The notes under the pieces: model-generated | Told to the model about the DNA's origin: nothing | The model's database searches: none | The model's input: the letters and a program-made list of their open reading frames with translations, nothing else | Translations under genes and position numbers: made by a program | Shown: positions 48,412 through 58,744 of the stretch, piece by piece | Layout: each line of letters begins with the position of its first letter | Position numbering within the stretch: the first letter of the stretch is position 1 | Origin: Hyphodiscus hymeniophilus | Taxonomy: Eukaryota > Ascomycota > Leotiomycetes > Helotiales > Hyphodiscaceae | Length of the DNA: 64,000 nucleotides | Direction: 5' to 3' | Assembly: GCA_016508695.1 (NCBI GenBank) | Contig: VNKQ01000006.1 | Coordinates: 1,550,001-1,614,000, forward strand

Positions 48412-49227
48412 GTCCGGAAGTTGTTGGGCGTAACAGGAACTGTTTTCAGGGCATTCGAGAGATTCTTAGGCACACAGAGCCTAAATGATGAAGCCTGGAG
48501 CAGAGGAAATCCCCTAAATGCGCTGTAGAATCTACCCCGGGATTCCCCAAACAGGTGCCAAGAACTGGGAGAGATCTCGCGATCGTTCTCATTCCCAGAC
48601 ATCTGGGATCGCCTTTGGAGCCATACTGGACCCCAACATGATCGACAGAAGAACGACAGAAAATGTACACGATCAAATAACTCAGAGTTCCATCTGAGTA
48701 CATTTCAAGAATGGTCAACCTGTGTGTTCTTGCAGACTTGCATTGGTGGTGTTGCTGGGTGGTGACAGCCTCCGTTTTCGTGCCAGATCCGGGCCGCCAG
48801 TCAATCTTCCCCCCCACCCCCAATCCCCATCCCATTTATTATTCCCGCCTAGCCCTCGCTCCACCCATCTTTCTTACACTCACATATCCATCCTCCATTC
48901 ACTCTCTTCACGCATCATCCATAAGACTTCGTTGGCAAAGTCTACCATTGTCTTTGAAAGATAACAATACTATCACTCACGCGCAAGCACGTCGTACTCA
49001 CTCACACTCCTTGAGGTCATTTCCCCGAGAAACAATCGTCGCGGCGCAAAGCACAACACAACTCGAAACAATACACACGAACACTCAGTCGATGCTCATC
49101 ACCTCGTCCGAACATCTATCGATCTGATCTGTGATCTCTGATCTCATATCATACCATCTATAAGGTTTACCATCTCGTCGAATACATATCCTACGATACC
49201 TCCCCACGTAAAGTGCGACCTATCGAA

Positions 49228-49602
49228 ATGCAGCTCCCAACGATCTCAGCCCTTCTCCTCCTCCCTCTTCTTGCCGCCGCCGCGACTTCTTCTACTACGA
49301 CACTCACCTCGACCGCGATTATGACCCGGACCATCACCGTCTCCCAAGTTGTCGCATCTGTTACTTCGACATATCCAACTTACAACACTACCTCGTCCGT
49401 CGCAGGCCCAACAGCTTCACTCCCCGTTGGAACTGGCGCATTCACGACAGGCGCATCAAATGCAACCGGTAGCAGTATCAGCAGCGCCGCGCAGGCCACA
49501 TCGACTGTTCCATCGAATTTCTCGGGTGCAGCTTCATCGCTCAACTCGATGTATGCGGGAAGCGCAGGGATGGTGATCATGATCGCAGCGGCGTTCTTGT
49601 AA
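49228..49602 (+). CDS. Small GPI-anchored Ser/Thr-rich wall protein
   Basis: A single exon of 124 residues from the ATG at 49228. The signal peptide (LPTISALLLLPLLAAAATS) leads to a mature part made almost entirely of Ser, Thr, Ala, Val and Gly, with the motif TRTITVSQVVASVTST near its start. The C-terminus has Ser/Asn-rich residues followed by a hydrophobic tail (GSAGMVIMIAAAFL), typical of GPI attachment. It has no cysteine. A structural or cell-surface role is inferred. The long C/T-rich leader upstream suggests strong expression. Confidence 0.8.
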   Translation: MQLPTISALLLLPLLAAAATSSTTTLTSTAIMTRTITVSQVVASVTSTYPTYNTTSSVAGPTASLPVGTGAFTTGASNATGSSISSAAQATSTVPSNFSGAASSLNSMYAGSAGMVIMIAAAFL

Positions 49603-51070
49603 ATGCAACGGCTTGATGGCGCAACGTTGTTATGACGGGCTGTTTACATTCTTCCAAAGCTTTCGCTCCCGAAGAATGTGGCCTCTCGCTAGGCAACGCC
49701 CGACATTCCTTTGCTGATGGAACGACCACTTGGATACGACATCCTTCTCCCAAACCCTTCGATGCGTACATCACACTCCTTCTTTACGCGTTCTACCTCT
49801 CTTTGGAGAGATGGACATTTACGCCTCGACGAATTCTTGAATATGTACTTACACGCATGAGTGATTTACGAACATTACCCTTCGCATATCCTCGACCCGT
49901 TCTCTGTTTCGCTTATACCCTATTTGACTTCAATTCGAATGGTGTGCTATTTTGCTGCTATTGTGGTTGGATCTCCTGGTGAGCTTGGTGTCTTTGCATA
50001 CAACTTGTGTGTAGTTTTTTGGTGAGGAGATCGGGGAAGTTGCTCACTGGTGATGGAATTTGGATACTTTACTTATTTTGATTTGCGATGGATTCTGTGG
50101 ATAGGCTGGGGACCCTTGCGTTGTATTCTCGCCGCTGAACGGTTTGAGGTATCGATGGGTTGTTTCTTCGTTTGTTTCTTATTGCTGCGCTTTGTGAATA
50201 TGGCGAAGAAGAGCAAAGGAGTTGTGCATTTTACAGAACGAAGATGAATTCAGGGTGTTGAAAATACTTTCCGCTTTCGCCACATTATCTTGCCTCTCGC
50301 TCCCACTGATAGTGGTTAGTTTCTTGAAATCAAACTCCTTTGCCATGTGGTATTACCAAGCTTTAAAGTCCTAAGTCAAGGACTTTATCAAACATCAATG
50401 CAACTTGGAGTAGGCACTTTACAAAGCCGCAAATAGCATCCGGAGATCTATATAGTCACGGGTACCGTCGTATTTTGCCGAAAACGCGAGGTGCTTAGAC
50501 GACGCCTGCATATGGAGCCTACATTGCGGCTGAACCCAGGACTTGGGGCCCAGTTGTCTGATTGATTCGAGAGTCGCTCAAATAGCGATAGCAAGAAATA
50601 TCGGATTCAAGTATTATTCTTATTGATGCTGGCAATACAGCAGAGTATAGTGCTTACTGGCTGCATGCAACCGTCGTCAACCATTGCGATTTGGGCCTTG
50701 TCGCCGAGATAGGACTACCATTGGACATAGGCAGATATTGGGTTGCACTTCGTAGGATACGTCAAGGTGTATCTGAAGGCAAAGCGCGATATTCTAGGAG
50801 TCCAGTCGTGTGATAGCGCGGCGATCGAACGTACTTGATGTATAAGATGTCGTTCCTGTTGGAAGATCTGGTGTCCCTTTCCCTACTTCCACGCACACCA
50901 GCCGTTCAACAAAACATGAGATTTGTACACCCAATTGAAATCATTTATCGTTCTCTCTGCGTTTCTTTGGAGTGGTATAATCTCCATTTCAACGTTGAAG
51001 ACGAGGCCAAAGTTCGTCCCTCGGGAACCACTAGCAGTCACAGCTCCCTGAACTATTCCTTGACGGACGA
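49603..51070. other. Intergenic, nothing recognised
   Basis: This is 1.5 kb between two rightward genes. It presumably holds the long 3' region of the GPI gene and the P450 promoter. No repeat, RNA or coding feature is supported. Confidence 0.5.
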
Positions 51071-52869
51071 ATGCCTTTGAACATGGTCTATCACGTCCCT
51101 GTGGTTGGAATTTCAATCAGCGTTCTTATCTGTTTTGTTCTACTTGCAATCTACCGCCTGTATCTCAGTCCATATGCAGCCTTTCCCGGCCCAAAACTGG
51201 CAGCGCTCACACACTGGTACACTTTCTATTACGATGTCACCAAAGGTGGGCAATACATATACAAGATTGAACAATTGCACAAAATATATGGTAAACGTCA
51301 ATCGTTCTTGAGCTTCATGCTGTTACTAACATTAATGGCACCAGGTCCCGTCCTTCGTATCAGTCCTGATGAAGTTCACATAAATGATCCCGACTTCTAC
51401 GACATCCTGTTCTCGAACGGCAAACGAGACAAACCTCCTACCTGGGCAGCAGCTTTCGGGAACCCAGGGTCAATGTTCAGCACCACGCCCCACAATCTGC
51501 ATCGTGTACGGCGCTCGGCTCTCAGCCCGTACTTCTCCCCAGCGAGCGTGCGGAGACTAGAGCCACTCATACAAGACGACATCTCTCGCTTGATAGCGAT
51601 TTTCCGCAGATATCAGAAGTCTGCTGAGCCGATTCCTCTAAAGGCGGCCTTTGCGGCGCTGACGAGCGACATCATTACGGAATCCTGCTTCGCTACTCAG
51701 GAGAACTACATCGAGGCGTCGGACTTCAATGCCATCGTCCTTGTAGCTAGCGAGGGCGCCACTGATAACCTTCATTTCGTCCTTCAGTTCAAATGGATTG
51801 TGCCTCTCATCAAGAGCCTCCCGGACAAGGTTGTCGTCATGCTGCTTGGTCCAGGCATGGCTTTGCTTCACCAATTCCAACGTGTGAGTATCCAAGTTCA
51901 CCTGCCTTACCCGAACAGAAACTGACACTGGCTACGACGTAGCACTGTGAAGCTCAAATCAAGAATGTTCTTCTCGCTCAACACGACTATCAGATCGACG
52001 TCAAGCACAAGACAATTTTCCATGACATCCTAGACAGTGACATCCCCCCACAGGAGAAGACAGCCGACAGACTCTGGCAAGAGGCTCAGACTATCGTATC
52101 CGCCGGGACAGTCACGACAGCCACGACGCTTTCGAGCATGCTCGTCTATCTTCTCCTCGATCCTCCAAAGCTGCATGCCCTCCTCCAAGAACTCGAAGAA
52201 GCGATTCCAGACATCTCGAAGCCGGCAAGCCACAAGGAGCTGGAGAAATTGCCCTACTTGGTAGGTTCCAGGTCTTGATCCGACAAAGATAGCTGGTCTG
52301 TCCATGCGAATGCTGATGTCGTGCTCAGACGGCTGTAATCCAGGAGACTCTCCGCATCGTATCCGGCGTATCTTTCCGTTTGGCGCGGTCGGCACCCGAC
52401 GAGGCGCTGCAATGCGGCGAAACCTTCATCCCTCCAAACGTAAGTCTCCTCAACGCACTCTTCACCACCAAACGCTTTCGACTGCGAGCTTACTTGATGA
52501 ATTACCCAGATAAATCTATGCATGCACGCCTCTCTCCTCCACCACTCCCCCACTCTCTTCCCAGCCCCCATGTCTTTCCACCCCGAGCGCTGGCTTCCGG
52601 GCGGGACGGCGAATCCCAAATACCTGGTCCCGTATTCCCGCGGCACGAGGCGCTGTCTAGGGATGGAATTGGCGAATGCGGAACTGTACATGACCGTTGC
52701 GATGGTGCTGAGGGTCTTTGTGAGGACGGAGATTTCTAGTAATGGCCAGGTGAAGGTGGCTGGGATGAGGTTGTCTGGGACGGATCGCAGGGATGTCGAT
52801 ATGGTTTCTGATTTTGGCTTGCCGAGATGTGAGAGGGGGAGGGGAAATGTTAGGGTTGTGCTTGCTTGA
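51071..52869 (+). CDS. Cytochrome P450 monooxygenase with altered I-helix
   Basis: Exons 51071-51290, 51345-51883, 51943-52260, 52329-52439 and 52510-52869 join to 515 residues. An N-terminal membrane helix (VVGISISVLICFVLLAIYRLYL) is followed by FPGPKLAALT. The ExxR motif is ETLR (365-368), the PERF motif is HPERW, and the heme loop is YSRGTRRCLG with Cys445. The sequence resembles fungal microsomal P450s of the trichodiene-oxygenase-like kind. The oxygen-activation helix reads AGTVTT (307-312), with Val310 where an acidic residue normally stands. No other secondary-metabolism gene adjoins it, so the substrate is unknown. Overall domain length is normal. Confidence 0.88.
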
Positions 52870-53784
52870 TTTGTTGTTTTGGATGAATGGATGGCTGGAT
52901 GGCAGATATAGCAATGTGCTCAGTTCATACTTGAACAAGGTTCTTGAAGAATAATCAATATCAAAGATGAAGAGATTAAGACAGGTAGCTTGGAATAGAA
53001 CAAGTAAATGATACAGCTCATAGACGCTAGAAGAAAGCATCATTGACTACCTTAGTTATGAACGGGTATGTGTTTTGTAAAAGGAGCAGATTTGATTCTT
53101 CTATCACGTGACTAAACACCTTGACAAAGGCGGTGCCGTGCTTTATTTTAACTCAGAAGGTGTGGTGCAAGACAACGAAAGAAATCCTAGGCTGAATTGT
53201 TTACCCTTATTGTCAAGCTGAAGGCTTTGTAGAGACAAGCTGGGTAGAAGAGCACAGAGCACGTGATCTTGGCATCTGGCATTGTGAACTAATGTATTTT
53301 TACAAGACTACAGTACCAAGGCACGAGTAAGCTGCCCGATCCTACTGATCATCCAAACGCTGCTCGTGAGTCGCTATTGCATGAATCTGTTCCATATTCT
53401 GCCGATCGCACGACTCGCGCGAGGCTGTCAGCACAGCCCTCCATCAACTCCAGTCAGATTCATCAATAGAGTCAGACGAACGCTTCAGCCTCGCGAGGGG
53501 AGAGGATTGAGGATCAGAGATTCTATAAGTGTACACTGAGGTACCTGAGTGTCAGATCGGTCGATAAATATGGAGGACTACCCTCCATATACTTCTCTCA
53601 TTTATTCCGCGAAGCCACTCTCTCATTCCAACACCTGAGCTTTAACGGCACTTTAGTCTCTCTCAATCACACATACACTTGTTTAGGCACCACAAAGCAT
53701 TCCCATCTCACCCTCCACCACGAAACCAAAATAAACTCTCCTTTGCGTCTCTCTGCGTCCCTTTTTCATCTTAGCACTTTCACA
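52870..53784. other. Intergenic, nothing recognised
   Basis: This is 915 bases between two rightward genes. It contains TCACGTGA at 53104-53111 and CACGTGAT at 53260-53267. A pyrimidine-rich leader lies at 53590-53780. Confidence 0.5.
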
Positions 53785-54066
53785 ATGTCAGCAATGTCCG
53801 CCTTCGCCATCGTCCTCCCGCAAAACACCATGGAGCAGTACATAACCATCTCTACGCACGGTTCTCGCACCTCCTGCTACACCTCTCAACGCCCACAGCC
53901 CACGCCGCTCATCAGCGATTTCGCGAACCCGAATCTCGATGAGACGTATTACTATCAGCACCGGAGGAACAGCGGGCGGAGCAGTATATCGGCTGGGTCG
54001 TCAAAGCTGAAGCGTGCTTTTAGGGATAAGGTCAGGAGTTTTAGAGGGAGGTTGAACTCGTCTTAG
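53785..54066 (+). CDS. Small basic protein, unknown
   Basis: A 93-residue frame from the ATG at 53785, preceded by a C/T-rich leader with CACAATGTC, a good start context. It has a short hydrophobic start (AFAIVLPQ), a Ser/Thr/Tyr-rich middle, and a strongly basic C-terminus (SSKLKRAFRDKVRSFRGRL) that could form an amphipathic helix. It has no cysteine, no clear signal peptide and no family I recognise. Support is the start context and coding-like composition only. Confidence 0.45.
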   Translation: MSAMSAFAIVLPQNTMEQYITISTHGSRTSCYTSQRPQPTPLISDFANPNLDETYYYQHRRNSGRSSISAGSSKLKRAFRDKVRSFRGRLNSS

Positions 54067-54568
54067 GGGAGTTCTTGGTATTTTCCCAATGGGATTTCAA
54101 GAGTGTTGGGGAGTTGGGGAGTCGGGGAGTTCAAAAGATGGATGGGCGTTTTGTGGAGCTGGGTGGTGGGTTGGGAGATAATCGGCAGTCTAAAAGACTT
54201 CTATCGACACTACTCCCCAGAATTGGGTACGGAACGTATTAAATTTTGCTGAATTGGGGAGTTGGGGAGTGCAAAAGCAGGATGGGCGTTGTGTAAGGCT
54301 AGGCACGGGGTTGGGAGAGAGTCGGCAGTCTAAAAGACTTCTATCGAAACTTCTCCCCAGAATTGGGCTTGGAACATGTCGGATTTCGAGGACTGCGAAA
54401 ATAAGCATGCATGTTCGGCTTGAGAGAGCATAGTGCTGGTGGGCATTATAGCCACCGACGATATGGCCATGCCAGAAGTGGTGCTTCACTTTAATGAATG
54501 CAACGTTTGGGAACTTTTGTTCTATGAAGTCGCGCTAGTCACTGTCGGGTTATCTGTCGGTGTCGGGA
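54067..54568. other. Convergent 3' region with tandem duplication
   Basis: This is the intergenic region between the small basic protein and the BTB gene. Most of it is the 140-bp tandem duplication listed separately. Confidence 0.6.
54111..54376. repeat. Two-copy tandem duplication, 140-bp period
   Basis: Copy 1 (54111-54237) and copy 2 (54251-54376) share gatgggcgtt (54141 and 54281), ggcagtctaaaagacttct (54184 and 54324) and ctccccagaattgggt/c. Each copy starts with ggggagttggggag words and ends with the complementary ctccccag, so each unit could fold back on itself. Confidence 0.85.
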
Positions 54569-54665
54569 CTATTGGTGTCGAACGACAGAATAATTATGTC
54601 GACTGTCGATAATTATATCTGTCGATGATTTGCTCTGTCGATAATTCGCTCTGTCGATCTTCCTC
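54540..54665. repeat. TGTCGA/TCGACA-rich tract 3, coding for the BTB protein tail
   Basis: Repeated ctgtcgataatt-like units (tgtcgactgtcgataattat, ctgtcgatgattt, ctgtcgataattcg, ctgtcgatc). On the minus strand they encode the last 30 residues of the BTB protein with an irregular D-R/S-x-N-Y-R/S pattern. Confidence 0.8.
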
Positions 54666-55648
54666 ATCAAGCCCTGCCAGACACGTTCCTTCGTCAAGTA
54701 TTCCGCCAGGAGGGAAGGTGGACACCTGCTCCAGCCTGCAGCGTTGGTAAAACTCTCCAGATCTTTCATCCTCTCCTGCTGTAAGAACTCCAGCCAGCCA
54801 AGCACATCTGCTACCATTTCCCTCGGAGCTCTCCACATCCACTGCTCAAATAGGCCCCACTTCATCTGATCGCAAGACTCGCAGCCCACCGAGTCCCTAG
54901 CAATCAGTCCGGCCAGGTGCTGCTTCAAGCCGTGCTTTCCATTCTCCGGTCTTGCGTACATGTAACCAACCAAATCTAACAGATTCTCAATGGCGTGCTC
55001 GTTCACAATGTCGGCCAATATGTAGGTGTTCAATAGATCGTACGCATGTTTCCCGAGACCTAACATGAGGACACGATCAGCTATGTCGATAAGTGCACTG
55101 AGGTTCTTCAAGGAAGTCCTGGTAGTCTGCGGTATCGTACGCGTGTACAACCATTGCACAAAGAGATCGAATATGATTCTGTGGACTAATTCAGCACGTG
55201 ATCCGTTCTTTCAAGGACCTTCTAGTGAAATAGTCATAAAGTGTGAACTATACCTGGAGACGTCTTCGAGGAACATGATCTGAGTCTGTCCTTCGAGGAA
55301 ATTGCCGTTGAAGGCGGCCGAGAAGAAGGGAGAGTGGCTACATATTAGATGTTTTTGAATAACGTAAAGTCTGCGGTTTTGGGGGCTGTCAACGTAGATG
55401 GCGACGAGTGGTTGCGGGTCTCTGGATGATGTCAGCTCCCACTTTAAAGTATTCGAGGAAAGAAGAGGGACGCACTTGATAAACCCAGAATTGTTTTCCT
55501 TGACGTTATCAAGAAGCCCAGCCATCATTAAGCATGAGTCTCTGACGGCTGTCAGACTTGACTTCAAAACTTTCCAGTAAAGAAGAGGGACATACGTGAT
55601 AAATCCAGGATTATTTTCTGTGTCGTTATCAGCAGGCCCAGCCATCAT
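54569..55648 (-). CDS. BTB/POZ-domain protein with duplicated 5' exon
   Basis: Exons 55648-55596, 55541-55476, 55421-55254 and 55178-54569 join to 298 residues. The BTB fold is recognisable: PLVAIYVDSPQNRRLYVIQKHLICSHSPFFSAAFNGNFLEG, then FDLFVQWLYTRTIP and a helical C-terminal part. BTB proteins commonly act as Cul3 adaptors or multimerisation modules. The first two exons and their introns are a tandem duplication: both exons encode MMAG-x2-DN-x3-ENN-x-GFI, both introns are 54 nt with near-identical sequence, and splicing across both keeps phase. The C-terminal 30 residues come from the TGTCGA repeat, so the normal C-terminus may have been replaced. Confidence 0.75.
55422..55648 (-). repeat. 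Tandem exon-intron duplication in the BTB gene
   Basis: Unit A (55648-55542) and unit B (55530-55422) each contain an ATGATGGCTGGGC-like start, the ENN-x-GFI coding block, the intron start ccctcttctttmc and an acceptor ending CAGAGAC. Unit length is about 107-120 bases. Confidence 0.8.
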
Positions 55649-55898
55649 CAAGCAAGAGTCAGGACTCGTTGGTCGAGTGGATGAAAATTGGAGAGAGATC
55701 GATGGTGGTGAATATCAACAGTAATAAGGAATTTTGAACAACACTGAAATCGCTTCGGAAAGCTAAAGAATTGGAATCAGTCGCTTAAATCAACGTGGAA
55801 TCACTTCAAAATCTCGCTTGATTTTTGTCTACCTGAGACACACGTTTTTTTCCCCATCTACCTTCAATGGCCTACTCCTTTACTCAAGAAGTTCCCAG

Positions 55899-56957
55899 CT
55901 ATGAGTGGCCGATCGTTTTCTTCGGCTCGTACAGCGTATCAATACTCTCAAGCTCTTCCTTCGTCAACTCAAAGTTCACAGCCTCCACGGCCTCTTTTAC
56001 CCGTTCCACTTTACCCATTCCAATGATAGGTGCCGTGATGAAAGGCTTACTCAAACTCCAGGCAATCGCCACGATTGCCATACTCGTGCCCCTCTTCTCG
56101 GCGATCTCCTGGATCTGCTTGTTAATCTTCTGATCCGCCGTCGTATACTCATTGCCCATGAATGTCCCGCTCATAGAACTTCCTCGTTCCGTTTCCACGA
56201 ACTTGTCATGAGGTCTCGTCAGGTATCCCATCGCCACGGGGCTCCAAGGGATCATGCCCATTCCAAATTTCTTAAGAGAAGGAACCATCTCCTTCTCCTC
56301 TTCCCGATACGCCGCATTGTGCAGGTTCTGCATGCTGATAAACTCTGTCCACCCATTCAGGCGAGCCGTGTATTGCATTTCCAGGAGCTGATGTGCCCAC
56401 ATCGAACTTGCGCCGATATACCGCACTTTTCCACTCTCCACAATGTCGTGCAAGGCCTTCATAGTTTCCTTGACTGGTGTGTCAGGATCGAAGCGGTGGA
56501 TTTGCAGCAAGTCGATATAATCCAGCTGCAATCTCTTCAAACTCGCATCCACGGAGTCAAAGATGTGTTTCCGGCTCAAGCCATAGGAATTGAGATATCC
56601 ACTTCGATCCCGCTCGTCCTCTGACATGACCGTAGCGCTGTCAAGCTTTCCATCCTTGATATGCCCGACCGGAAAGAACAGCTTTGTGGCGATGACGATG
56701 TTCTCGCGGGGCCATTGATACTGCTTGATGGCTTTGCCCAGGATCTTCTCTGAGACGCCGTTCGAGTAGGTGTTCGCAGTGTCATAGAAGTTGATCCCCG
56801 CTTCAAAGCAAGCATTGAGGATTGGGAGGGCGTCTTTCTCCTCAGTCAACCATCCAAGTCGACCACGTCGGTCGCCAAATGACATACAACCGACGCAAAT
56901 GCGAGAAATTTTGAGACCAGACTGGCCAAGATGAGTATATTTCATCATGTTCGTCAT
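55899..56957 (-). CDS. Aldo/keto reductase
   Basis: A single exon of 352 residues from the ATG at 56957. It has the TIM-barrel aldo/keto reductase layout with the catalytic tetrad Asp59 and Tyr64 (FYDTANTYSNG), Lys92 (IATKLFF) and His154 (LLQIHRFD). The NADPH-binding C-terminal part has FITAPIIGMGKVERVKEAVEAV. It resembles fungal YakC/auxin-induced-type enzymes that reduce aldehydes and ketones; the natural substrate is unknown. It lies divergent from the dienelactone hydrolase across a 1 kb gap. Confidence 0.92.
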   Translation of the reverse strand: MTNMMKYTHLGQSGLKISRICVGCMSFGDRRGRLGWLTEEKDALPILNACFEAGINFYDTANTYSNGVSEKILGKAIKQYQWPRENIVIATKLFFPVGHIKDGKLDSATVMSEDERDRSGYLNSYGLSRKHIFDSVDASLKRLQLDYIDLLQIHRFDPDTPVKETMKALHDIVESGKVRYIGASSMWAHQLLEMQYTARLNGWTEFISMQNLHNAAYREEEKEMVPSLKKFGMGMIPWSPVAMGYLTRPHDKFVETERGSSMSGTFMGNEYTTADQKINKQIQEIAEKRGTSMAIVAIAWSLSKPFITAPIIGMGKVERVKEAVEAVNFELTKEELESIDTLYEPKKTIGHS

Positions 56958-58009
56958 GGTTGAGAGTTTTGCAATTGTAGTAGGACTTGCTGCAAGAATG
57001 ATGTTTTAAGTGCTTTGAAAACTATTTAAACCATTCATGAGAAGGGTTGCGCTTAAATGGAGATAGGTGCTTGACGTAGTCAGACTTTACTGTACAGAAA
57101 CGTGATACCCCTCACTTGCTCGCGTTCTAAAGAGAGTAGGAAGTATGTATATCGGGTTTTAAGCAGTCAAACCCCTATCTCCGCGCTTCGACAGGGGAGA
57201 CACTTTCAGGGCGCCGCTTAAATCACCCAGGCTGCCTGGCACTCGACAAGTTTGAAATCGAGGACGACGAGAGTAAATAGTCCTAACCTGCAGCTTCAGA
57301 TCTCCTCTGTTGCCTGCAGTAAACTTTCACCGTCGGGTCCTGTAGCTCAAAAGGATAATAAATCGCTCCCAGGGCGCCCTCTTCGCCAGCGAATCACGGG
57401 TCAATTGCAATAGGGCGCAAAGGGCGGAGAGGGCGCTGTGCAATTGCGACTTGCAACAAAGACTCAGAACCGCTGTTGGGAAGGTTTCATTGGTAGCAAT
57501 GAGGGTGTGCATTGACATCTTGATTTTGGTGCCAACTATTATAAGCATGGTAGGCTCTGAGGTCGAAGAATCAATATTCGACTCTTGGCAAAGAACAGAG
57601 GCTTGCTGCGTGGCAGCTGGGAGTCCTTAAAAGGTTCAGAAGCACCTACTAGGCATGGATTGCAGCCGAGGCAGTGCTGTAGGTGATGCCCGCGACGCCC
57701 GTTCAATTTCAAAAGGCGGGGTACAGTAACCTTTTCTGGGGTTTCTCGAACAACTGGATACGCCCAGGTACCTTATGCGAAAAGGTTCTTGCATCGTGCC
57801 ATTCGATTCCGCGAGAAGGAAATGAAAGCCCTGCGTTAACCTTCACTGAACAGGTGTAGTCAGGAACATCTGGGCTGGCTGTCCCATTCTCTAGACGCTC
57901 CTGCTTACACCGTAGCTTGTTATGCAAGGGGTCGTCTTACATCTAAACCCTTGATATTTCTTGCTTCTCTTCCTTTTCTTTTCCTGACACAGAAGCTTCC
58001 AATGAAAAT
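56958..58009. other. Divergent intergenic region
   Basis: This is 1 kb between the aldo/keto reductase and dienelactone hydrolase genes, the promoter region for both. A tRNA-like A-box at 57342-57353 was examined and rejected. Confidence 0.5.
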
Positions 58010-58744
58010 ATGGCGGCAGGATCATGTCCTCACGATGGCTTCCAATGGGATGGACTGCCCGAGGGCTATATCGACACACTGGCTCAGACCAACACCTATG
58101 TAACCGGACACAATCCTGACAAAGCTATCTTACTCATACACGACCTATTGAGCTGGACGTTCCCCAACCTGTGTCTCTTAGCAGACTACTACGCCCGAGA
58201 AGCAAACGCCACCGTGTTTGTCCCTGAATTCATCCGCGAAAAGGGTCTGCCTTTCCAGAACCAGATAGGCGGCTCCGGGCAAGCAGTTGATCCCAAGATG
58301 ATACACCCGTGCAAGATCTATGAAGCGAGGATTCTCGAATTTGCAAAGCTACTACGCGCGAGATTTAGGAAGCTGGGTGCTGTGGGCTTCTGCTTCGGGG
58401 GATGGGCTGTCTTCCGCTTGGGTTCAAAGACAAACCGACCACCGCTGGTTGATTGCATCACGGCAGGTCATCCGAGTTCCTTGACGAAGAAGGACATCGA
58501 TGAGATCGGGGTTCCTGTTCAAATATTGAGTCCTGAGTTCGACCTGTCTTATACGGATGAGTTGAAGACTTATAGCTTGGAAACGGTTCCGAAGCTGGGG
58601 GTCCCCTTTGAATATCAGCATTTCGCTGGCGTCGAGCATGCTTGCTTCATTCGAGCCGATCCGGAAATTCCTGGGGAATGGGAGGCTGGGGAGAGGGGAA
58701 AGGCGGCTGCCGTCTCCTGGTTGAGAAGGTTCCTTGATGAGTGA
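58010..58744 (+). CDS. Dienelactone hydrolase family protein
   Basis: A single exon of 244 residues from the ATG at 58010. It has an alpha/beta hydrolase fold with the family's Cys nucleophile in GFCFGG (C128), the acid in SPEFD (D178) and the His in GVEHAC (H210). The early strand AILLIHDLLSW and YYAREANATVFVPEF are typical. Bacterial members open dienelactones in chloroaromatic breakdown; the many fungal paralogues have diverse or unknown ester substrates. It is adjacent and divergent to the aldo/keto reductase, which could mean shared induction, but that is inference. Confidence 0.9.
   Translation: MAAGSCPHDGFQWDGLPEGYIDTLAQTNTYVTGHNPDKAILLIHDLLSWTFPNLCLLADYYAREANATVFVPEFIREKGLPFQNQIGGSGQAVDPKMIHPCKIYEARILEFAKLLRARFRKLGAVGFCFGGWAVFRLGSKTNRPPLVDCITAGHPSSLTKKDIDEIGVPVQILSPEFDLSYTDELKTYSLETVPKLGVPFEYQHFAGVEHACFIRADPEIPGEWEAGERGKAAAVSWLRRFLDE

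Larger units (their letters stand above)
46486..49227. other. 2.7 kb repeat-bearing intergenic region
   Basis: No supported gene is present. It holds two TCACGTGA octamers 11 bases apart (46674-46681, 46685-46692), the TGTCGA-rich tract 2, and the GA minisatellite. A leftward frame at 47595-47972 has no recognisable features. The last 400 bases are C/T-rich, as in promoters of highly expressed fungal genes, and lead to the small GPI protein. Confidence 0.55.

Noticed and set aside
48126..48602. Leftward Ser/Leu repeat frame of 158 codons
   Set aside because: It is a translation of the GA minisatellite, not a protein-coding gene.
44458..52869. Secondary-metabolite cluster (dioxygenase, Zn2Cys6 factor, P450)
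   Set aside because: The dioxygenase is a relic, the P450 lies 5 kb away with an unrelated gene between, and there is no backbone synthase or transporter.
57335..57420. tRNA-like A-box (tagctcaaaagg)
   Set aside because: The matching D-stem partner and a convincing B-box are missing, so no cloverleaf forms.
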